The notes: generated by a model not told the origin, from the sequence alone. 64,000 nt of DNA from Betaproteobacteria bacterium (GCA_027492485.1 JAPUER010000060.1:109915-173914), one strand, 5' to 3'; counted from the stretch's first letter, positions 42,100 through 50,176 are shown. Translations and numbers: made by a program.

Positions 42100-43005
42100 T
42101 CAGCCGCGCAGCTTCGCCTTCAGCGCGGCGCTGATCTCGGGCCGCTCGGCGAACGGATCGGTCGGGTTGCGCACCGCCGTGATGTCGTTCATCCGCGTCG
42201 CTACGTTGCCGAGCGCATGCGGATGGCTGAAGATGTAGAAGCGGCCGTGGTCCACCGCGTCGAACACCGCCGCCGCCATCATCGCGGCAGTCACCTTGCC
42301 CGAAGTCACCGCCTTGCTGGTTTGCGCCTGGGCGACCAGTTGCGACAGCGTGGGGCCGTCGTCGTTCTTCAGCTCGGTCGGGCGGTTGCGATGCGAATTG
42401 GCGATGCCGGTGGCAATGAAATACGGGCAGAGGACGGATGCCGTTACCTGGTCGCTGACCAGCTTCAGATCCTGATACAGCGTTTCGGTCAGCGACACCA
42501 CGGCGTGCTTGGACACGTTGTAGACGCCCATCGTCGGCGCGTTGAGCATGCCCGCCATCGACGCCGTATTGACGATGCAGCCGCGATAGTCCGGCTCGGC
42601 ATTCGCCCGTTCCAGCATCATCGGCGTGAACGCCTTGACGCCGTAGACGACGCCCATCAGATTGACGCCGAGCACCCACTCCCAGTCCTTGAGCGAGTTC
42701 TCCCAGACCAGGCCGCCGGAGCCGACGCCGGCATTGTTGAACAGCCAGTGCGGTGCGCCAAAGCGCGCCCGGGTCGCGGCGGCAAGGGCCTCGATCTGCT
42801 CGTGTTTCGACACGTCCACACGCTGCGCCAGTACCGGCACACCGGTCGCGGCGATCTCCGCGGCCGCAGCGTCGAGTGCGCCCTGCTCCACGTCCGCCAT
42901 CACGATGTTGTAGCCGCGCTGCGCGCCGAGCCGCGCGAATTCGAGCCCGAAGCCCGATGCCGCGCCGGTGATGACGATCGTTTTCGTGTCCGCTGCCGTG
43001 GTCAT
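42100..43005 (-). CDS. Short-chain dehydrogenase/reductase (1)
   Basis: The product has 301 aa from the ATG at 43005, which overlaps the upstream stop as ATGA. The classical SDR fold is clear: TGAASGFGLEFA (cofactor glycine motif), NNAGVGSGG, a catalytic Ser in NTASMAG, and YNVSK with Tyr and Lys. It is an NAD(P)-dependent oxidoreductase acting on an alcohol/ketone. The C-terminal 60 residues are longer than in minimal SDRs. Translational coupling to the medium-chain oxidoreductase and proximity to beta-oxidation genes suggest a role in fatty acyl or related carbonyl metabolism. Confidence 0.92.
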   Translation of the reverse strand: MTTAADTKTIVITGAASGFGLEFARLGAQRGYNIVMADVEQGALDAAAAEIAATGVPVLAQRVDVSKHEQIEALAAATRARFGAPHWLFNNAGVGSGGLVWENSLKDWEWVLGVNLMGVVYGVKAFTPMMLERANAEPDYRGCIVNTASMAGMLNAPTMGVYNVSKHAVVSLTETLYQDLKLVSDQVTASVLCPYFIATGIANSHRNRPTELKNDDGPTLSQLVAQAQTSKAVTSGKVTAAMMAAAVFDAVDHGRFYIFSHPHALGNVATRMNDITAVRNPTDPFAERPEISAALKAKLRG

Positions 43006-44009
43006 GCCAGTTTCACCAGTTGTTTGCCGAAATTCTTGCCCTTGAGCAAATCGAAGAAGGCCTGCGGCGCGTTGGCCAGGCCGTCGGCCACCGATTCCCG
43101 ATACTTGAGTTTGCCGGTCGCCACCAGCGTACCCAGTTCGGTCAGGCCGACCGGCCAGTGCTCCATGTGTTCGCTGACGATGAAGCCCTGCACTTTCAGG
43201 CGCGACTGCAAAATCAGTTGCGGCGCCGCCATCGGGATCGGCGCGCCGTTGTAACCCGAGATCATGCCGCACATGGCGATGCGGCCGAATGCGTTCATGC
43301 GCAGCATCACGGCATCGAGAATGCTGCCGCCGACGTTCTCGAAATGGCCATCGATGCCGCGCGGCGTCGCTGCCTTCAGCGCGGCATAGAAATCCTTCGG
43401 CTCGGGATGCGCCTTGTAGTCGATGCAGGCATCGAAGCCGAGCTCACCGGTCACGTAGTCGCACTTGTCGCGGCCGCCGGCAATGCCGATCACCGTGCAA
43501 CCCTTGAGCTTGGCGAGCTGGCCCACCACGGAGCCCACCGCGCCGGACGCGGCATCGACGCATACCGTTTCGCCCGCCTTCGGCTCGCAGATTTTGTTCA
43601 GTCCGTACCACGCCGTCATGCCCGGCATGCCGACCACGCCGAGGTAGGCCGATAGCGCAATGTGCGTGGTGTCGACCTTGCGGATGTCGCCGCGCCCGGT
43701 GGCCGTCGAGTAAAGCTGCCAGCCACCCATGCCGACCACCTTGTCGCCGACGGCGAAGGCCGGGTTGCGCGACTCGACCACCTCGCCGACGGTGCCACCG
43801 ATCATGGTCTCGTGCAACGGCTGCGGCTGCGCATAGCTCTTGGCGTCGCTCATGCGGCCACGCATGTACGGGTCGAGCGAGAGGTAGGCGTTTTTGATGC
43901 GGACCTGGCCGTCGTCGAGCGGCGCGAGTGCCACTTCCTCAAGCCGGAAGTTTTCCGTCGACGGCGCGGCCATCGGGCGGGAGGCGAGGACGATGCGTTG
44001 GTTGTTCAA
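43002..44009 (-). CDS. NADP-dependent MDR oxidoreductase (CurA/leukotriene B4 reductase-like)
   Basis: The product has 335 aa from a TTG at 44009, chosen because GGAG lies upstream and the product then begins at the conserved NNQRIVLASRP. The medium-chain reductase core includes YLSLDPYMRGRMSD, GDKVVGMGGWQ, MPGMTAWYGL and the nucleotide motif DAASGAVGSVVGQLAKLKG. Zinc ligands are absent, as in prostaglandin-reductase/CurA-type 2-alkenal reductases. It should reduce alpha,beta-unsaturated ketones or aldehydes with NADPH. It overlaps the SDR gene downstream. A small GC hairpin lies just upstream (44029-44045). Confidence 0.88.
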   Translation of the reverse strand: MNNQRIVLASRPMAAPSTENFRLEEVALAPLDDGQVRIKNAYLSLDPYMRGRMSDAKSYAQPQPLHETMIGGTVGEVVESRNPAFAVGDKVVGMGGWQLYSTATGRGDIRKVDTTHIALSAYLGVVGMPGMTAWYGLNKICEPKAGETVCVDAASGAVGSVVGQLAKLKGCTVIGIAGGRDKCDYVTGELGFDACIDYKAHPEPKDFYAALKAATPRGIDGHFENVGGSILDAVMLRMNAFGRIAMCGMISGYNGAPIPMAAPQLILQSRLKVQGFIVSEHMEHWPVGLTELGTLVATGKLKYRESVADGLANAPQAFFDLLKGKNFGKQLVKLA

Positions 44010-44028
44010 TTCGATGCTCCGTGGGTAG

Positions 44029-44045
44029 GGCGGGCATCGCCCGCC
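44029..44045. terminator. Small GC-rich hairpin in the SDR-MDR gap
   Basis: GGCGGGC and GCCCGCC pair around a 3-nt loop, preceded by GTGGGTAG. It lies 19 nt before the TTG start of the MDR gene and 13 nt after the SDR stop on the minus strand. There is no U-run. It resembles a truncated relative of the GTAGGGTGGGC palindrome at 47199. Confidence 0.35.
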
Positions 44046-44058
44046 GTCATCAATTTGG

Positions 44059-44856
44059 CTATCCGCCAGTAACCACCGACACGCCACCATCCACCGCCAG
44101 CGTCTGCCCGGTGATGTGTTTGCCGGCGTCGGAGGCGAACAGCAACGCTGCGCCTTTCAGATCTTCGTCGTCGCCGATGCGGTTCAACGGTGCATGCTTT
44201 GCCACTTCGTCGGCGCCGCCCGCCTGTTGCAGCAGCCCCTTGGTCATCCTGCTCGGGAAAAAGCCCGGCGCCAGCGCATTGACGCGGATGCCGTAGCGCC
44301 CCCACTCGGCCGCCAGCGTGCGGGTGAAATTGATCACCGCGGCCTTCGACGTGTTGTAGGCAATGGTTTTCATGAACGGCGGATTGCCGCCGAGCCCGGC
44401 GATGGAAGCGACGTTGATCACGCTGCCGGTCTTGCGCGGAATCATGCTCGCCTTGCCGATCGCCTGCGTCAGCACGAAGATGCCGCGCACGTTGAGATTC
44501 ATCACCTTGTCCCAGGCTTCCAGCGGATGATCCTCCGCCGGGGCGCCCCAGGTGGCGCCGGCGTTGTTGACCAGAATGTCGACGTCGCCGAGCCGATTGA
44601 TCGCCTCGCCGGCGAGCGCCAGCGCGCCCTCGGTGTCGCCGCAGTCGGCGGCGATCGCGGAGGCGTCGATGCCGGCCGCTTTCAACTCGGCCACCGCTTC
44701 ATCGAGCTCGGCCTGCTTGCGTGAGGACAGCACCACCCTGGCGCCCGCTTCGCCCAGCGAATGCGCGATTTGCAGGCCCAGCCCGCGCGAACCGCCGGTA
44801 ATCAGCGCGCGCTTGCCGGTCAAATCAAACAGCGCCTTGACGTTGCGAATGGTCAT
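44059..44856 (-). CDS. Short-chain dehydrogenase/reductase (2)
   Basis: The 265-aa SDR has TGGSRGLGLQIAHSLGEAGA, NNAGATWGAP, NVASIAGLGG (catalytic Ser) and YNTSKAAVINFTRTLA (Tyr/Lys), and ends with the family-typical TGQTLAVDGGVSV. This is the FabG/gluconate-5-dehydrogenase-like subgroup. The start is preceded by AGGAGG. It lies upstream of the MDR/SDR pair and downstream of the small membrane protein. The substrate cannot be decided from sequence; a 3-oxoacyl reductase-like role would fit the neighbourhood. Confidence 0.92.
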   Translation of the reverse strand: MTIRNVKALFDLTGKRALITGGSRGLGLQIAHSLGEAGARVVLSSRKQAELDEAVAELKAAGIDASAIAADCGDTEGALALAGEAINRLGDVDILVNNAGATWGAPAEDHPLEAWDKVMNLNVRGIFVLTQAIGKASMIPRKTGSVINVASIAGLGGNPPFMKTIAYNTSKAAVINFTRTLAAEWGRYGIRVNALAPGFFPSRMTKGLLQQAGGADEVAKHAPLNRIGDDEDLKGAALLFASDAGKHITGQTLAVDGGVSVVTGG

Positions 44857-44895
44857 GAAGTCCTCCTGAAAAGCCTGAATTCGTTACTTGCTTCG

Positions 44896-45051
44896 TTACT
44901 TGTCGCGGTTCTGCAGCCAGATGACCAGCAGCATCAATCCGCAGCCCAAAATCGCCGTGGTCCAGCCCCATGCGGTGCCCTGTGCGCCGAGAAATCCTCC
45001 GGCGAACATCATCACGGCGCCGACCATGCGCAACACATCATCCCGTTTCAT
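44896..45051 (-). CDS. Small two-helix membrane protein
   Basis: The product has 51 aa from the ATG at 45051, which overlaps the acyl-CoA dehydrogenase stop as TGATG. Two hydrophobic helices (VLRMVGAVMMFAGGFLGA and WTTAILGCGLMLLVIWLQ) are joined by a short Trp-containing loop, with Lys/Arg at both ends. No family is recognised. The tight overlap shows it is translated with the dehydrogenase. Confidence 0.65.
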   Translation of the reverse strand: MKRDDVLRMVGAVMMFAGGFLGAQGTAWGWTTAILGCGLMLLVIWLQNRDK

Positions 45052-47081
45052 CAAAATGCCTCCAGTGAAACACTGGCACAAGTCATATCACGACTGCTGA
45101 CCACGCCCAGCCAGGCGTCGATCTTCGGCAATTCGTAGTGGAAGAAATAGCGCATCGCGGCGCGTTTGCCTTCGATGAACGGTGCATGGCGGTCGTCGCC
45201 CGCCATGGGCAGGGCCAAAACCACGTCGAGCCAGATCCACGCCAGCACCGTATGGCCAAACGCTTGCAGATACGGCGTGGCGTTGGCCAGCGCTTCGGTC
45301 GGATTGCCGGTCGACCACGCCGCCTTGGTCGCCGCGCCCACGCGTTGCAGGGCGCCTGCGAGCGCCTGCGCGTGCCCGGCGAGGTCGGGTTGTTGCATCG
45401 CCCTCGTGATGGTGTCGTTCATTCGCGCAGCCAGCAGCGCGAGGCCCGCGCCACCGTTCATCGTCACCTTGCGGCCGAGCAGATCGAGCGCCTGAATGCC
45501 ATGCGCGCCCTCGTGAATCATGTTCAGGCGGTTGTCGCGCCAATATTGTTCCACCGGGAAATCGCGCGTGTAGCCGTAGCCGCCGTGAATCTGGATCGCC
45601 AGCGAGTTCCCCTCAAGGCACCATTCGCTCGGCCAGCTCTTGGCAATCGGCGTCAGCACTTCGAGCAGCAGTTTGGCCTCGGCGGCGGCCTCGCCCTCGC
45701 CGGTGCGCGCCTCGTCCACCAGCCGCGCGCAGTACAGCGCATGCGCCAGTGCGCCTTCGCAGTACGCCTTTTGCGCCAGCAACATGCGCTTGACGTCGGC
45801 ATGCTCGATGATGGGCACCGGTTTCTGCTCGACGTTCTTTTTCATCTCCGTTCGCCCTGAGGCGGACGCCGAAGGGTTCGATACGTGAGCAGACCCTTCG
45901 CCTGTTGGCTCAGGGCGAACGGGCGATTGAACGGGTCGCCCCTGTACGCGCTGCTTGGCATAGTCGAGCGATGCCTCGTAGCCCGCCATGCCTAGCATGG
46001 TCGCCGCGAGGCCGACGCCGATGCGCGCCTCGTTCATCATGTGGAACATGCAGGCAAGCCCGCCGCCGGGCTTGCCAACGAGGTAACCGATGGCGCCTGC
46101 CTTGCCGCCTGGCGTGAACTTGCCCTCGCCAAAGTTGAGCAGCGTGTTGGTGGTGCCGCGCCAGCCGCATTTGTGATTGAGGCCAGCGAGCGTGACATCG
46201 TTGCGTTCGCCGAGCACACACTCCTCCCCCTTCAAGGGGGAGGTTGGGAGGGGGATGGGGTTTGACGATGGCGCGGACGAACCCCATCCCCACCCTGACC
46301 CTCCCCTTGAAGGGGAGGGAATAAATTTCGGCACGATGAACAGCGAAATCCCGCGCGTGCCCGGCACCAGTTTGCCGTCGGCATCGGGGATCTTGGCCAG
46401 CACCAGATGCACGATGTTCTCGGTGATCTCGTGCTCGCCGCCCGAAATCCACATCTTGTTGCCGGTCAGGCGATAGCGCGGACCGAGCGCGTCGGTCTCG
46501 TCCTCCAGCTCGGCGCGCGTCGCGATGTCGGACAGCGACGAGCCCGCCTGCGGCTCCGACAGGCACATCGTGCCCATCCAGCGGCCGGCGAATTCGTTGC
46601 GGGCAAAGACCTCTTTCTGCAACGGCGTGCCATGCACCATCAGCAGGTTCGCGTTGCCGGTAGTCAGCATCGCCCAGCTGATGCTCACCGACGCCTTGCT
46701 GAAGATCGAGTGCGCCGCTGCTTCGACGGTGTAAGGCAACTGCATGCCGCCCCAGTCGTAGTCCTGCGCGGCGGAGAGCATGCCGGATTCGGCGTAGGCG
46801 GCCCAGGCGTCGTGCGTCGCCTGCGGCAGCACCACGCGCAGCGTGCCGTCGGCCGCGGTCTCGGTGCGCGGCTCCTCGGTGTCGACCAGCCGGTTGAACG
46901 GCGCGTACTTCGCCTTGGCGATCTTCTCGGCGGTATCAAGCACCGCGCCAAAGGTCTCGACGCTGTGATCGGCAAAGCGCGGCCGCGCCGACAACTCGCC
47001 GACCTTGAGCCAGTCGTTGAGAAAGAAATCCAGCGTCGCCCGCACTCTCAGTCTCCGTTCTGCGTAGTTGGGTTTGTGCAT
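45051..47081 (-). CDS. Acyl-CoA dehydrogenase (long FadE12-like type) with two in-frame palindrome insertions
   Basis: This FAD enzyme catalyses the first step of beta-oxidation. The product has 676 aa, about 75 longer than the usual 596-602 for this subgroup. N-terminal and middle domains are clear: TGNANLLMVHGT, MCLSEPQAGSSLSDIATRAE, YRLTGNKMWISGGEHEITEN. The C-terminal domain follows: YGYTRDFPVEQYWRDNRLNM with IHEGAHGIQALDLLGRK. The excess length comes from two low-complexity insertions that coincide with the REP-like palindromes at 46224-46320 and 45848-45922. Both keep the frame and have no stop. They fall at loop positions, after IVPKF and after RVQGRP. The start codon directly abuts element copy E. 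Confidence 0.92.
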   Translation of the reverse strand: MHKPNYAERRLRVRATLDFFLNDWLKVGELSARPRFADHSVETFGAVLDTAEKIAKAKYAPFNRLVDTEEPRTETAADGTLRVVLPQATHDAWAAYAESGMLSAAQDYDWGGMQLPYTVEAAAHSIFSKASVSISWAMLTTGNANLLMVHGTPLQKEVFARNEFAGRWMGTMCLSEPQAGSSLSDIATRAELEDETDALGPRYRLTGNKMWISGGEHEITENIVHLVLAKIPDADGKLVPGTRGISLFIVPKFIPSPSRGGSGWGWGSSAPSSNPIPLPTSPLKGEECVLGERNDVTLAGLNHKCGWRGTTNTLLNFGEGKFTPGGKAGAIGYLVGKPGGGLACMFHMMNEARIGVGLAATMLGMAGYEASLDYAKQRVQGRPVQSPVRPEPTGEGSAHVSNPSASASGRTEMKKNVEQKPVPIIEHADVKRMLLAQKAYCEGALAHALYCARLVDEARTGEGEAAAEAKLLLEVLTPIAKSWPSEWCLEGNSLAIQIHGGYGYTRDFPVEQYWRDNRLNMIHEGAHGIQALDLLGRKVTMNGGAGLALLAARMNDTITRAMQQPDLAGHAQALAGALQRVGAATKAAWSTGNPTEALANATPYLQAFGHTVLAWIWLDVVLALPMAGDDRHAPFIEGKRAAMRYFFHYELPKIDAWLGVVSSRDMTCASVSLEAF
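45848..45922. repeat. REP-like palindrome inserted in frame in the acyl-CoA dehydrogenase gene (TTCGCCCTGAG family)
   Basis: CCGTTCGCCCTGAG (45848-45861) and CTCAGGGCGAACGG (45909-45922) are perfect 14-nt inverted arms. Inside, CGAAGGGT and ACCCTTCG form a second 8-bp pair. The element spans 75 nt, exactly 25 codons, and has no stop in the coding frame. A degenerate copy lies at 14448-14527. Confidence 0.85.
46224..46320. repeat. GC-rich double-hairpin palindrome inserted in frame in the acyl-CoA dehydrogenase gene
   Basis: Two arms, each itself a hairpin, are inverted relative to each other: CCTCCCCCTTCAAGGGGGAG followed by GTTGGGAGGGGGATGGGG, and CCCCATCCCCACCCTGACCC followed by CTCCCCTTGAAGGGGAGGG. 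The spacer is TTTGACGATGGCGCGGACGA. It translates into a Pro/Ser/Gly-rich segment within the enzyme. Palindromes of this CTTCAAGGGG style are widespread in proteobacterial genomes. Confidence 0.85.
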
Positions 47082-47199
47082 CAGCTTTTTGCTGAAATAC
47101 CCATTGGATAAGGGCTCAGAGCATGTTTTCCCATAAAGTCAACAAATGCCAATTTCGTGCTCTATGCCCAATGCCGACGCCGTTTGTTCTGTAAAGCTG
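47082..47199. repeat. GTCGAC-type symmetric element, copy E
   Basis: The centre has drifted to AAAGTCAACAAA around 47140. The outward boxes are CAGCTTTTT at 47082-47090 and TAAAGCTG ending at 47199. On the minus strand the left box reads AAAAAGCTG and is followed directly by the acyl-CoA dehydrogenase ATG. Its right end touches the palindrome at 47199-47282. Arm sequences GCTCTGAGCCCTTAT (minus) and GCTCTATGCCCAATG (plus) match other copies. Confidence 0.72.
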
Positions 47200-47282
47200 T
47201 AGGGTGGGCAACTCGTTGCCCACGCGTAACCCCTCACGCGATTCGCCACCGTTCGCGTGGGCAAACAAGTTGCCCACCCTAC
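47199..47282. repeat. GTAGGGTGGGC palindromic element
   Basis: GTAGGGTGGGCAACT (47199-47213) and AGTTGCCCACCCTAC (47268-47282) are perfect 15-nt inverted arms. The inner halves CGTTGCCCACGCG and CGCGTGGGCAAAC also pair. It lies between thiolase and acyl-CoA dehydrogenase genes, directly next to element copy E. It may act as a transcript-end structure for the thiolase mRNA. Confidence 0.82.
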
Positions 47283-47305
47283 GATGGCACAGAGCAAAGC
47301 GGCGC

Positions 47306-48481
47306 TTACGCCACCTCAAAAATCCCCGCCGCCCCCATGCCGCCACCAATACACATCGTCGCGCAGACGAGTTTGGCGCCGCGGCGCTTGCCTTCGATCA
47401 GCGCGTGGCCGACCAGGCGTTGACCGCTCATGCCATACGGATGGCCGACGGCGATCGCGCCACCGTTGACGTTGAGCTTGTCCATCGGAATGCCCAGCGT
47501 GTCGGCGCAGTAGAGCACCTGCACGGCGAAGGCTTCGTTGAGTTCCCAGAGGTCGATGTCCTTGACCGACAGGCCCAGACGCTTGAGCACCTTCGGCACC
47601 GCGAATACCGGGCCGATGCCCATTTCGTCGGGGTTGCAGCCGGCCACCGCGAAGCCACGGAAGATGCCCAGCGGCTTGAGGCCACGCTGCTCGGCGAGCT
47701 TGCCGTTCATCACCACGCAGGCGCCGGCGCCGTCGCTGAATTGCGAGGCATTGCCCGCGCTGACCACGCCGCCCGGAACGGCGGTGCGAATGGCGGCCAC
47801 CGCCTCGTAGGTGGTGCCGTCGCGCAGACCTTCGTCCTTGCCGACGGTGACCTGTTTGGTCGTCATGCCGGTCTTCGGATCGGCGACGCCCGCCGTCACC
47901 GTGATCGGCACGATTTCGTCGTCGAACTTGCCGGCATCGCGTGCGGCGCAGGCCTTCTGCTGGCTCTCGGCGCCGAAGTGGTCCATGCGCTCTTTCGCGA
48001 CGTTGTAGCGCTTGGCGACGTTTTCCGCCGTCTGCATCATGTTCCAATAGATGGTCGGCTTGTTCTTGTCCAGCCAGGAATCCTTGAACATGTGCATGTT
48101 CATCTCCTGCTGCACGCAGGAGATCGATTCCACGCCGCCGGCAACGAAGATGTCGCCCTCGCCGGCGATGATGCGCTGCGCCGCCATCGCGATGGTCTGC
48201 AGACCCGAAGAGCAGAAGCGGTTGACCGTGGCGCCGGCCACGCTGTCGGGCAGGCCGGCGCGCAGCAGCGCCTGGCGCGCGATGTTCCAGCCGGTGGCGC
48301 CTTCCGGGTTGGCGCAGCCCATCAGCACGTCGTCGATTTCCGCCGGGTCGATGCCGGCGCGCTTGACGGCGTGCTCGATGGCGTGGCCACCGAGCGTGGC
48401 GCCGTGCGTCATGTTGAAAGCGCCCTTCCAGCTTTTGGCAAGCGGGGTGCGGGCGGTGCTTACGATTACGGCGTCGGTCAT
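47306..48481 (-). CDS. Acetyl-CoA acyltransferase (thiolase)
   Basis: The 391-aa thiolase carries out the last step of beta-oxidation, cleaving 3-oxoacyl-CoA with CoA. The nucleophilic Cys lies in [15 protein letters not shown], the base His in [19 protein letters not shown] and the second Cys in [16 protein letters not shown]. The N-terminus ([20 protein letters not shown]) is standard. It is followed downstream by the acyl-CoA dehydrogenase after a repeat-rich gap and sits near the FadB-type gene. A biosynthetic PhaA-type role cannot be excluded, but the neighbours favour degradation. Confidence 0.95.
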   Translation of the reverse strand: MTDAVIVSTARTPLAKSWKGAFNMTHGATLGGHAIEHAVKRAGIDPAEIDDVLMGCANPEGATGWNIARQALLRAGLPDSVAGATVNRFCSSGLQTIAMAAQRIIAGEGDIFVAGGVESISCVQQEMNMHMFKDSWLDKNKPTIYWNMMQTAENVAKRYNVAKERMDHFGAESQQKACAARDAGKFDDEIVPITVTAGVADPKTGMTTKQVTVGKDEGLRDGTTYEAVAAIRTAVPGGVVSAGNASQFSDGAGACVVMNGKLAEQRGLKPLGIFRGFAVAGCNPDEMGIGPVFAVPKVLKRLGLSVKDIDLWELNEAFAVQVLYCADTLGIPMDKLNVNGGAIAVGHPYGMSGQRLVGHALIEGKRRGAKLVCATMCIGGGMGAAGIFEVA

Positions 48482-48542
48482 GATGTGGCTCTCCTCAACA
48501 AATCAAAATCGGGGTCGGGTCGGCGTCGGCGAACTTGCTTCG

Positions 48543-50024
48543 TTATTTCGCGGCGCCCGTCGCGTTCTTCAGCAACTGGTAATAAAACTGGATCATTTCG
48601 GTGTAGTTCGCCACCGAGATGCGCTCGTTGGTGCCGTGAAAGCGCGGCAGATCGTTCGGCCCGGCACGCACCGGCGAAAAGCGGTAGACGTTGTCGGCGA
48701 CGTCGTCGAAGTGCCGCGCATCGGTGGCACCGAGCATCAGCGAAGGCGCCACCACCACATCCGGGTGCAACTGGCGGATCGTTTTGGCAATGGCCTGATA
48801 GCCCGGCGCGTCGGTACGCGCCACTTTCGACGGCTCCGAATAACCGGGTTTCTTCTCGGCCTTGATTGGCGCTTCGCCCACCGCCAGCAGCGTGTGTTTG
48901 ATGACGTCGTCCGAGTTGTCGCCCGGCAGCACACGGAAGTTCACCTGTGCATTGGCGCGGCCCGGCAACACGTTGTCGCGCTCGCCGGCGTTGACGACGG
49001 TCAGTGCCGTCGTGGTGTGCAGCATGGCGGCGGTGCTGGCACTTTTGGCGAGCTGCGACTCGACCAGCGATTTGGTCAACCAGAGATTGGACAGCACGAC
49101 GCGGTTGCCGAAATTCATTTCCGGCGCCAGCGCGTCGAACATCTCAGCCGCCACGCCACGAATCTCGATCGGGAATTGCTTGTCTTCGAGGCGCGTCAGT
49201 GCGGCGCTCAGCATGCCGATGGCCGATTGCCGCGCCGTCGGCGGCGGCATCGACGAATGGCCCGGCGTGGCAGTCGCCGTCATCAGCACCGTCAGATAGC
49301 CCTTCTCCGCCATGCCCACCAGCGCCGCCGGTTTGTCGAGCCCTTTGAGGATGCCCTCGACGATCAGCGTGCCTTCGTCGAGGATGAAGTCGACCTTGAT
49401 GTTTTCCGCCTTGAAGCGTTTGGCAAGCACCTCGGCGCCGCGATGGCCGGAGACTTCTTCATCCTGACCAAAGAACAGGTACACCGTCTGGCGCGGCTGG
49501 AAACCCGACGCGACCAGCATCTCGACGGCCTCCAGTTGCGACATCAGGTTGCCCTTGTTGTCCCAGGCGCCCCGGCCCCAGATGAAGCCACCGTCGATGA
49601 CACCGCCAAACGGCGGTTGCTGCCAGTCTTTCTCGGTGCCCGGCGCCACCGGCACCACATCCTGATGCGCCAGCAGTGCGATCGGTTTGGTGCCGGCATC
49701 GCTGCCCGGCCAGGTGTAGAGCAGGCCATAGCTGCCGACGCGCTCCTGCTTGAGCGCGGCATGCAACCTGGGAAAGCTCGCCTGCAGGTGCGCGTGCAGC
49801 GCACGGAAGGCGTCGCCGTTGAACTCGGGGTCGGTTGCCGACGACACCGTCTGCAACTTGACCGCGCTGGCCAGCCGGGCAGCCGCCGCCGCGGCATCCA
49901 CGGCAACCGGTTTCTCCGGCGCAACGTTGAGCTGCTTAGACGAGGTAAGCAGCGTCTTGCCCGCCACCACCAACGCGAACGCGGCGATCAGCCCGATGAC
50001 TGCCAGTAGTGCTTTCTTGATCAC
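48543..50024 (-). CDS. Membrane-anchored M20-family metallopeptidase
   Basis: The product has 493 aa from a GTG at 50024 with GGAGGAG upstream. It opens with an uncleaved-looking hydrophobic anchor (KKALLAVIGLIAAFALVVAG). The di-zinc M20 motifs follow: LLAHQDVVPVAPG, WGRGAWDNKGNL, GQDEEVSGHRG (catalytic and ligand Glu), and a late ATDARHFDDVADNVYRFSP. The size and anchor resemble carboxypeptidase S/PM20D1-type enzymes, which hydrolyse or form N-acyl amino acids. The active domain should be periplasmic. It lies between fadB-like and thiolase genes, so an N-acyl amino acid substrate would link it to lipid catabolism; that link is inference. Confidence 0.9.
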   Translation of the reverse strand: MIKKALLAVIGLIAAFALVVAGKTLLTSSKQLNVAPEKPVAVDAAAAAARLASAVKLQTVSSATDPEFNGDAFRALHAHLQASFPRLHAALKQERVGSYGLLYTWPGSDAGTKPIALLAHQDVVPVAPGTEKDWQQPPFGGVIDGGFIWGRGAWDNKGNLMSQLEAVEMLVASGFQPRQTVYLFFGQDEEVSGHRGAEVLAKRFKAENIKVDFILDEGTLIVEGILKGLDKPAALVGMAEKGYLTVLMTATATPGHSSMPPPTARQSAIGMLSAALTRLEDKQFPIEIRGVAAEMFDALAPEMNFGNRVVLSNLWLTKSLVESQLAKSASTAAMLHTTTALTVVNAGERDNVLPGRANAQVNFRVLPGDNSDDVIKHTLLAVGEAPIKAEKKPGYSEPSKVARTDAPGYQAIAKTIRQLHPDVVVAPSLMLGATDARHFDDVADNVYRFSPVRAGPNDLPRFHGTNERISVANYTEMIQFYYQLLKNATGAAK

Positions 50025-50176
50025 GAACTCACGCTCCTCCAAATTCGCGCTTCGGCCATGACTTGCTGCCAACGGCAAGCGGCACGGGCTCCGCCTCTGT
50101 CCCAACACACGGCTGCGGGTCGGGCCGAGGGCCGCGGTTCGCGCGCCCGCTTGCCCCTACGCGGCCACTCGACCGC

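Noticed and set aside
42100-43272. Longer SDR starting upstream within the MDR gene
   Set aside because: The first 89 residues are the MDR gene read in another frame. The SDR cofactor motif begins just after the ATG at 43005.
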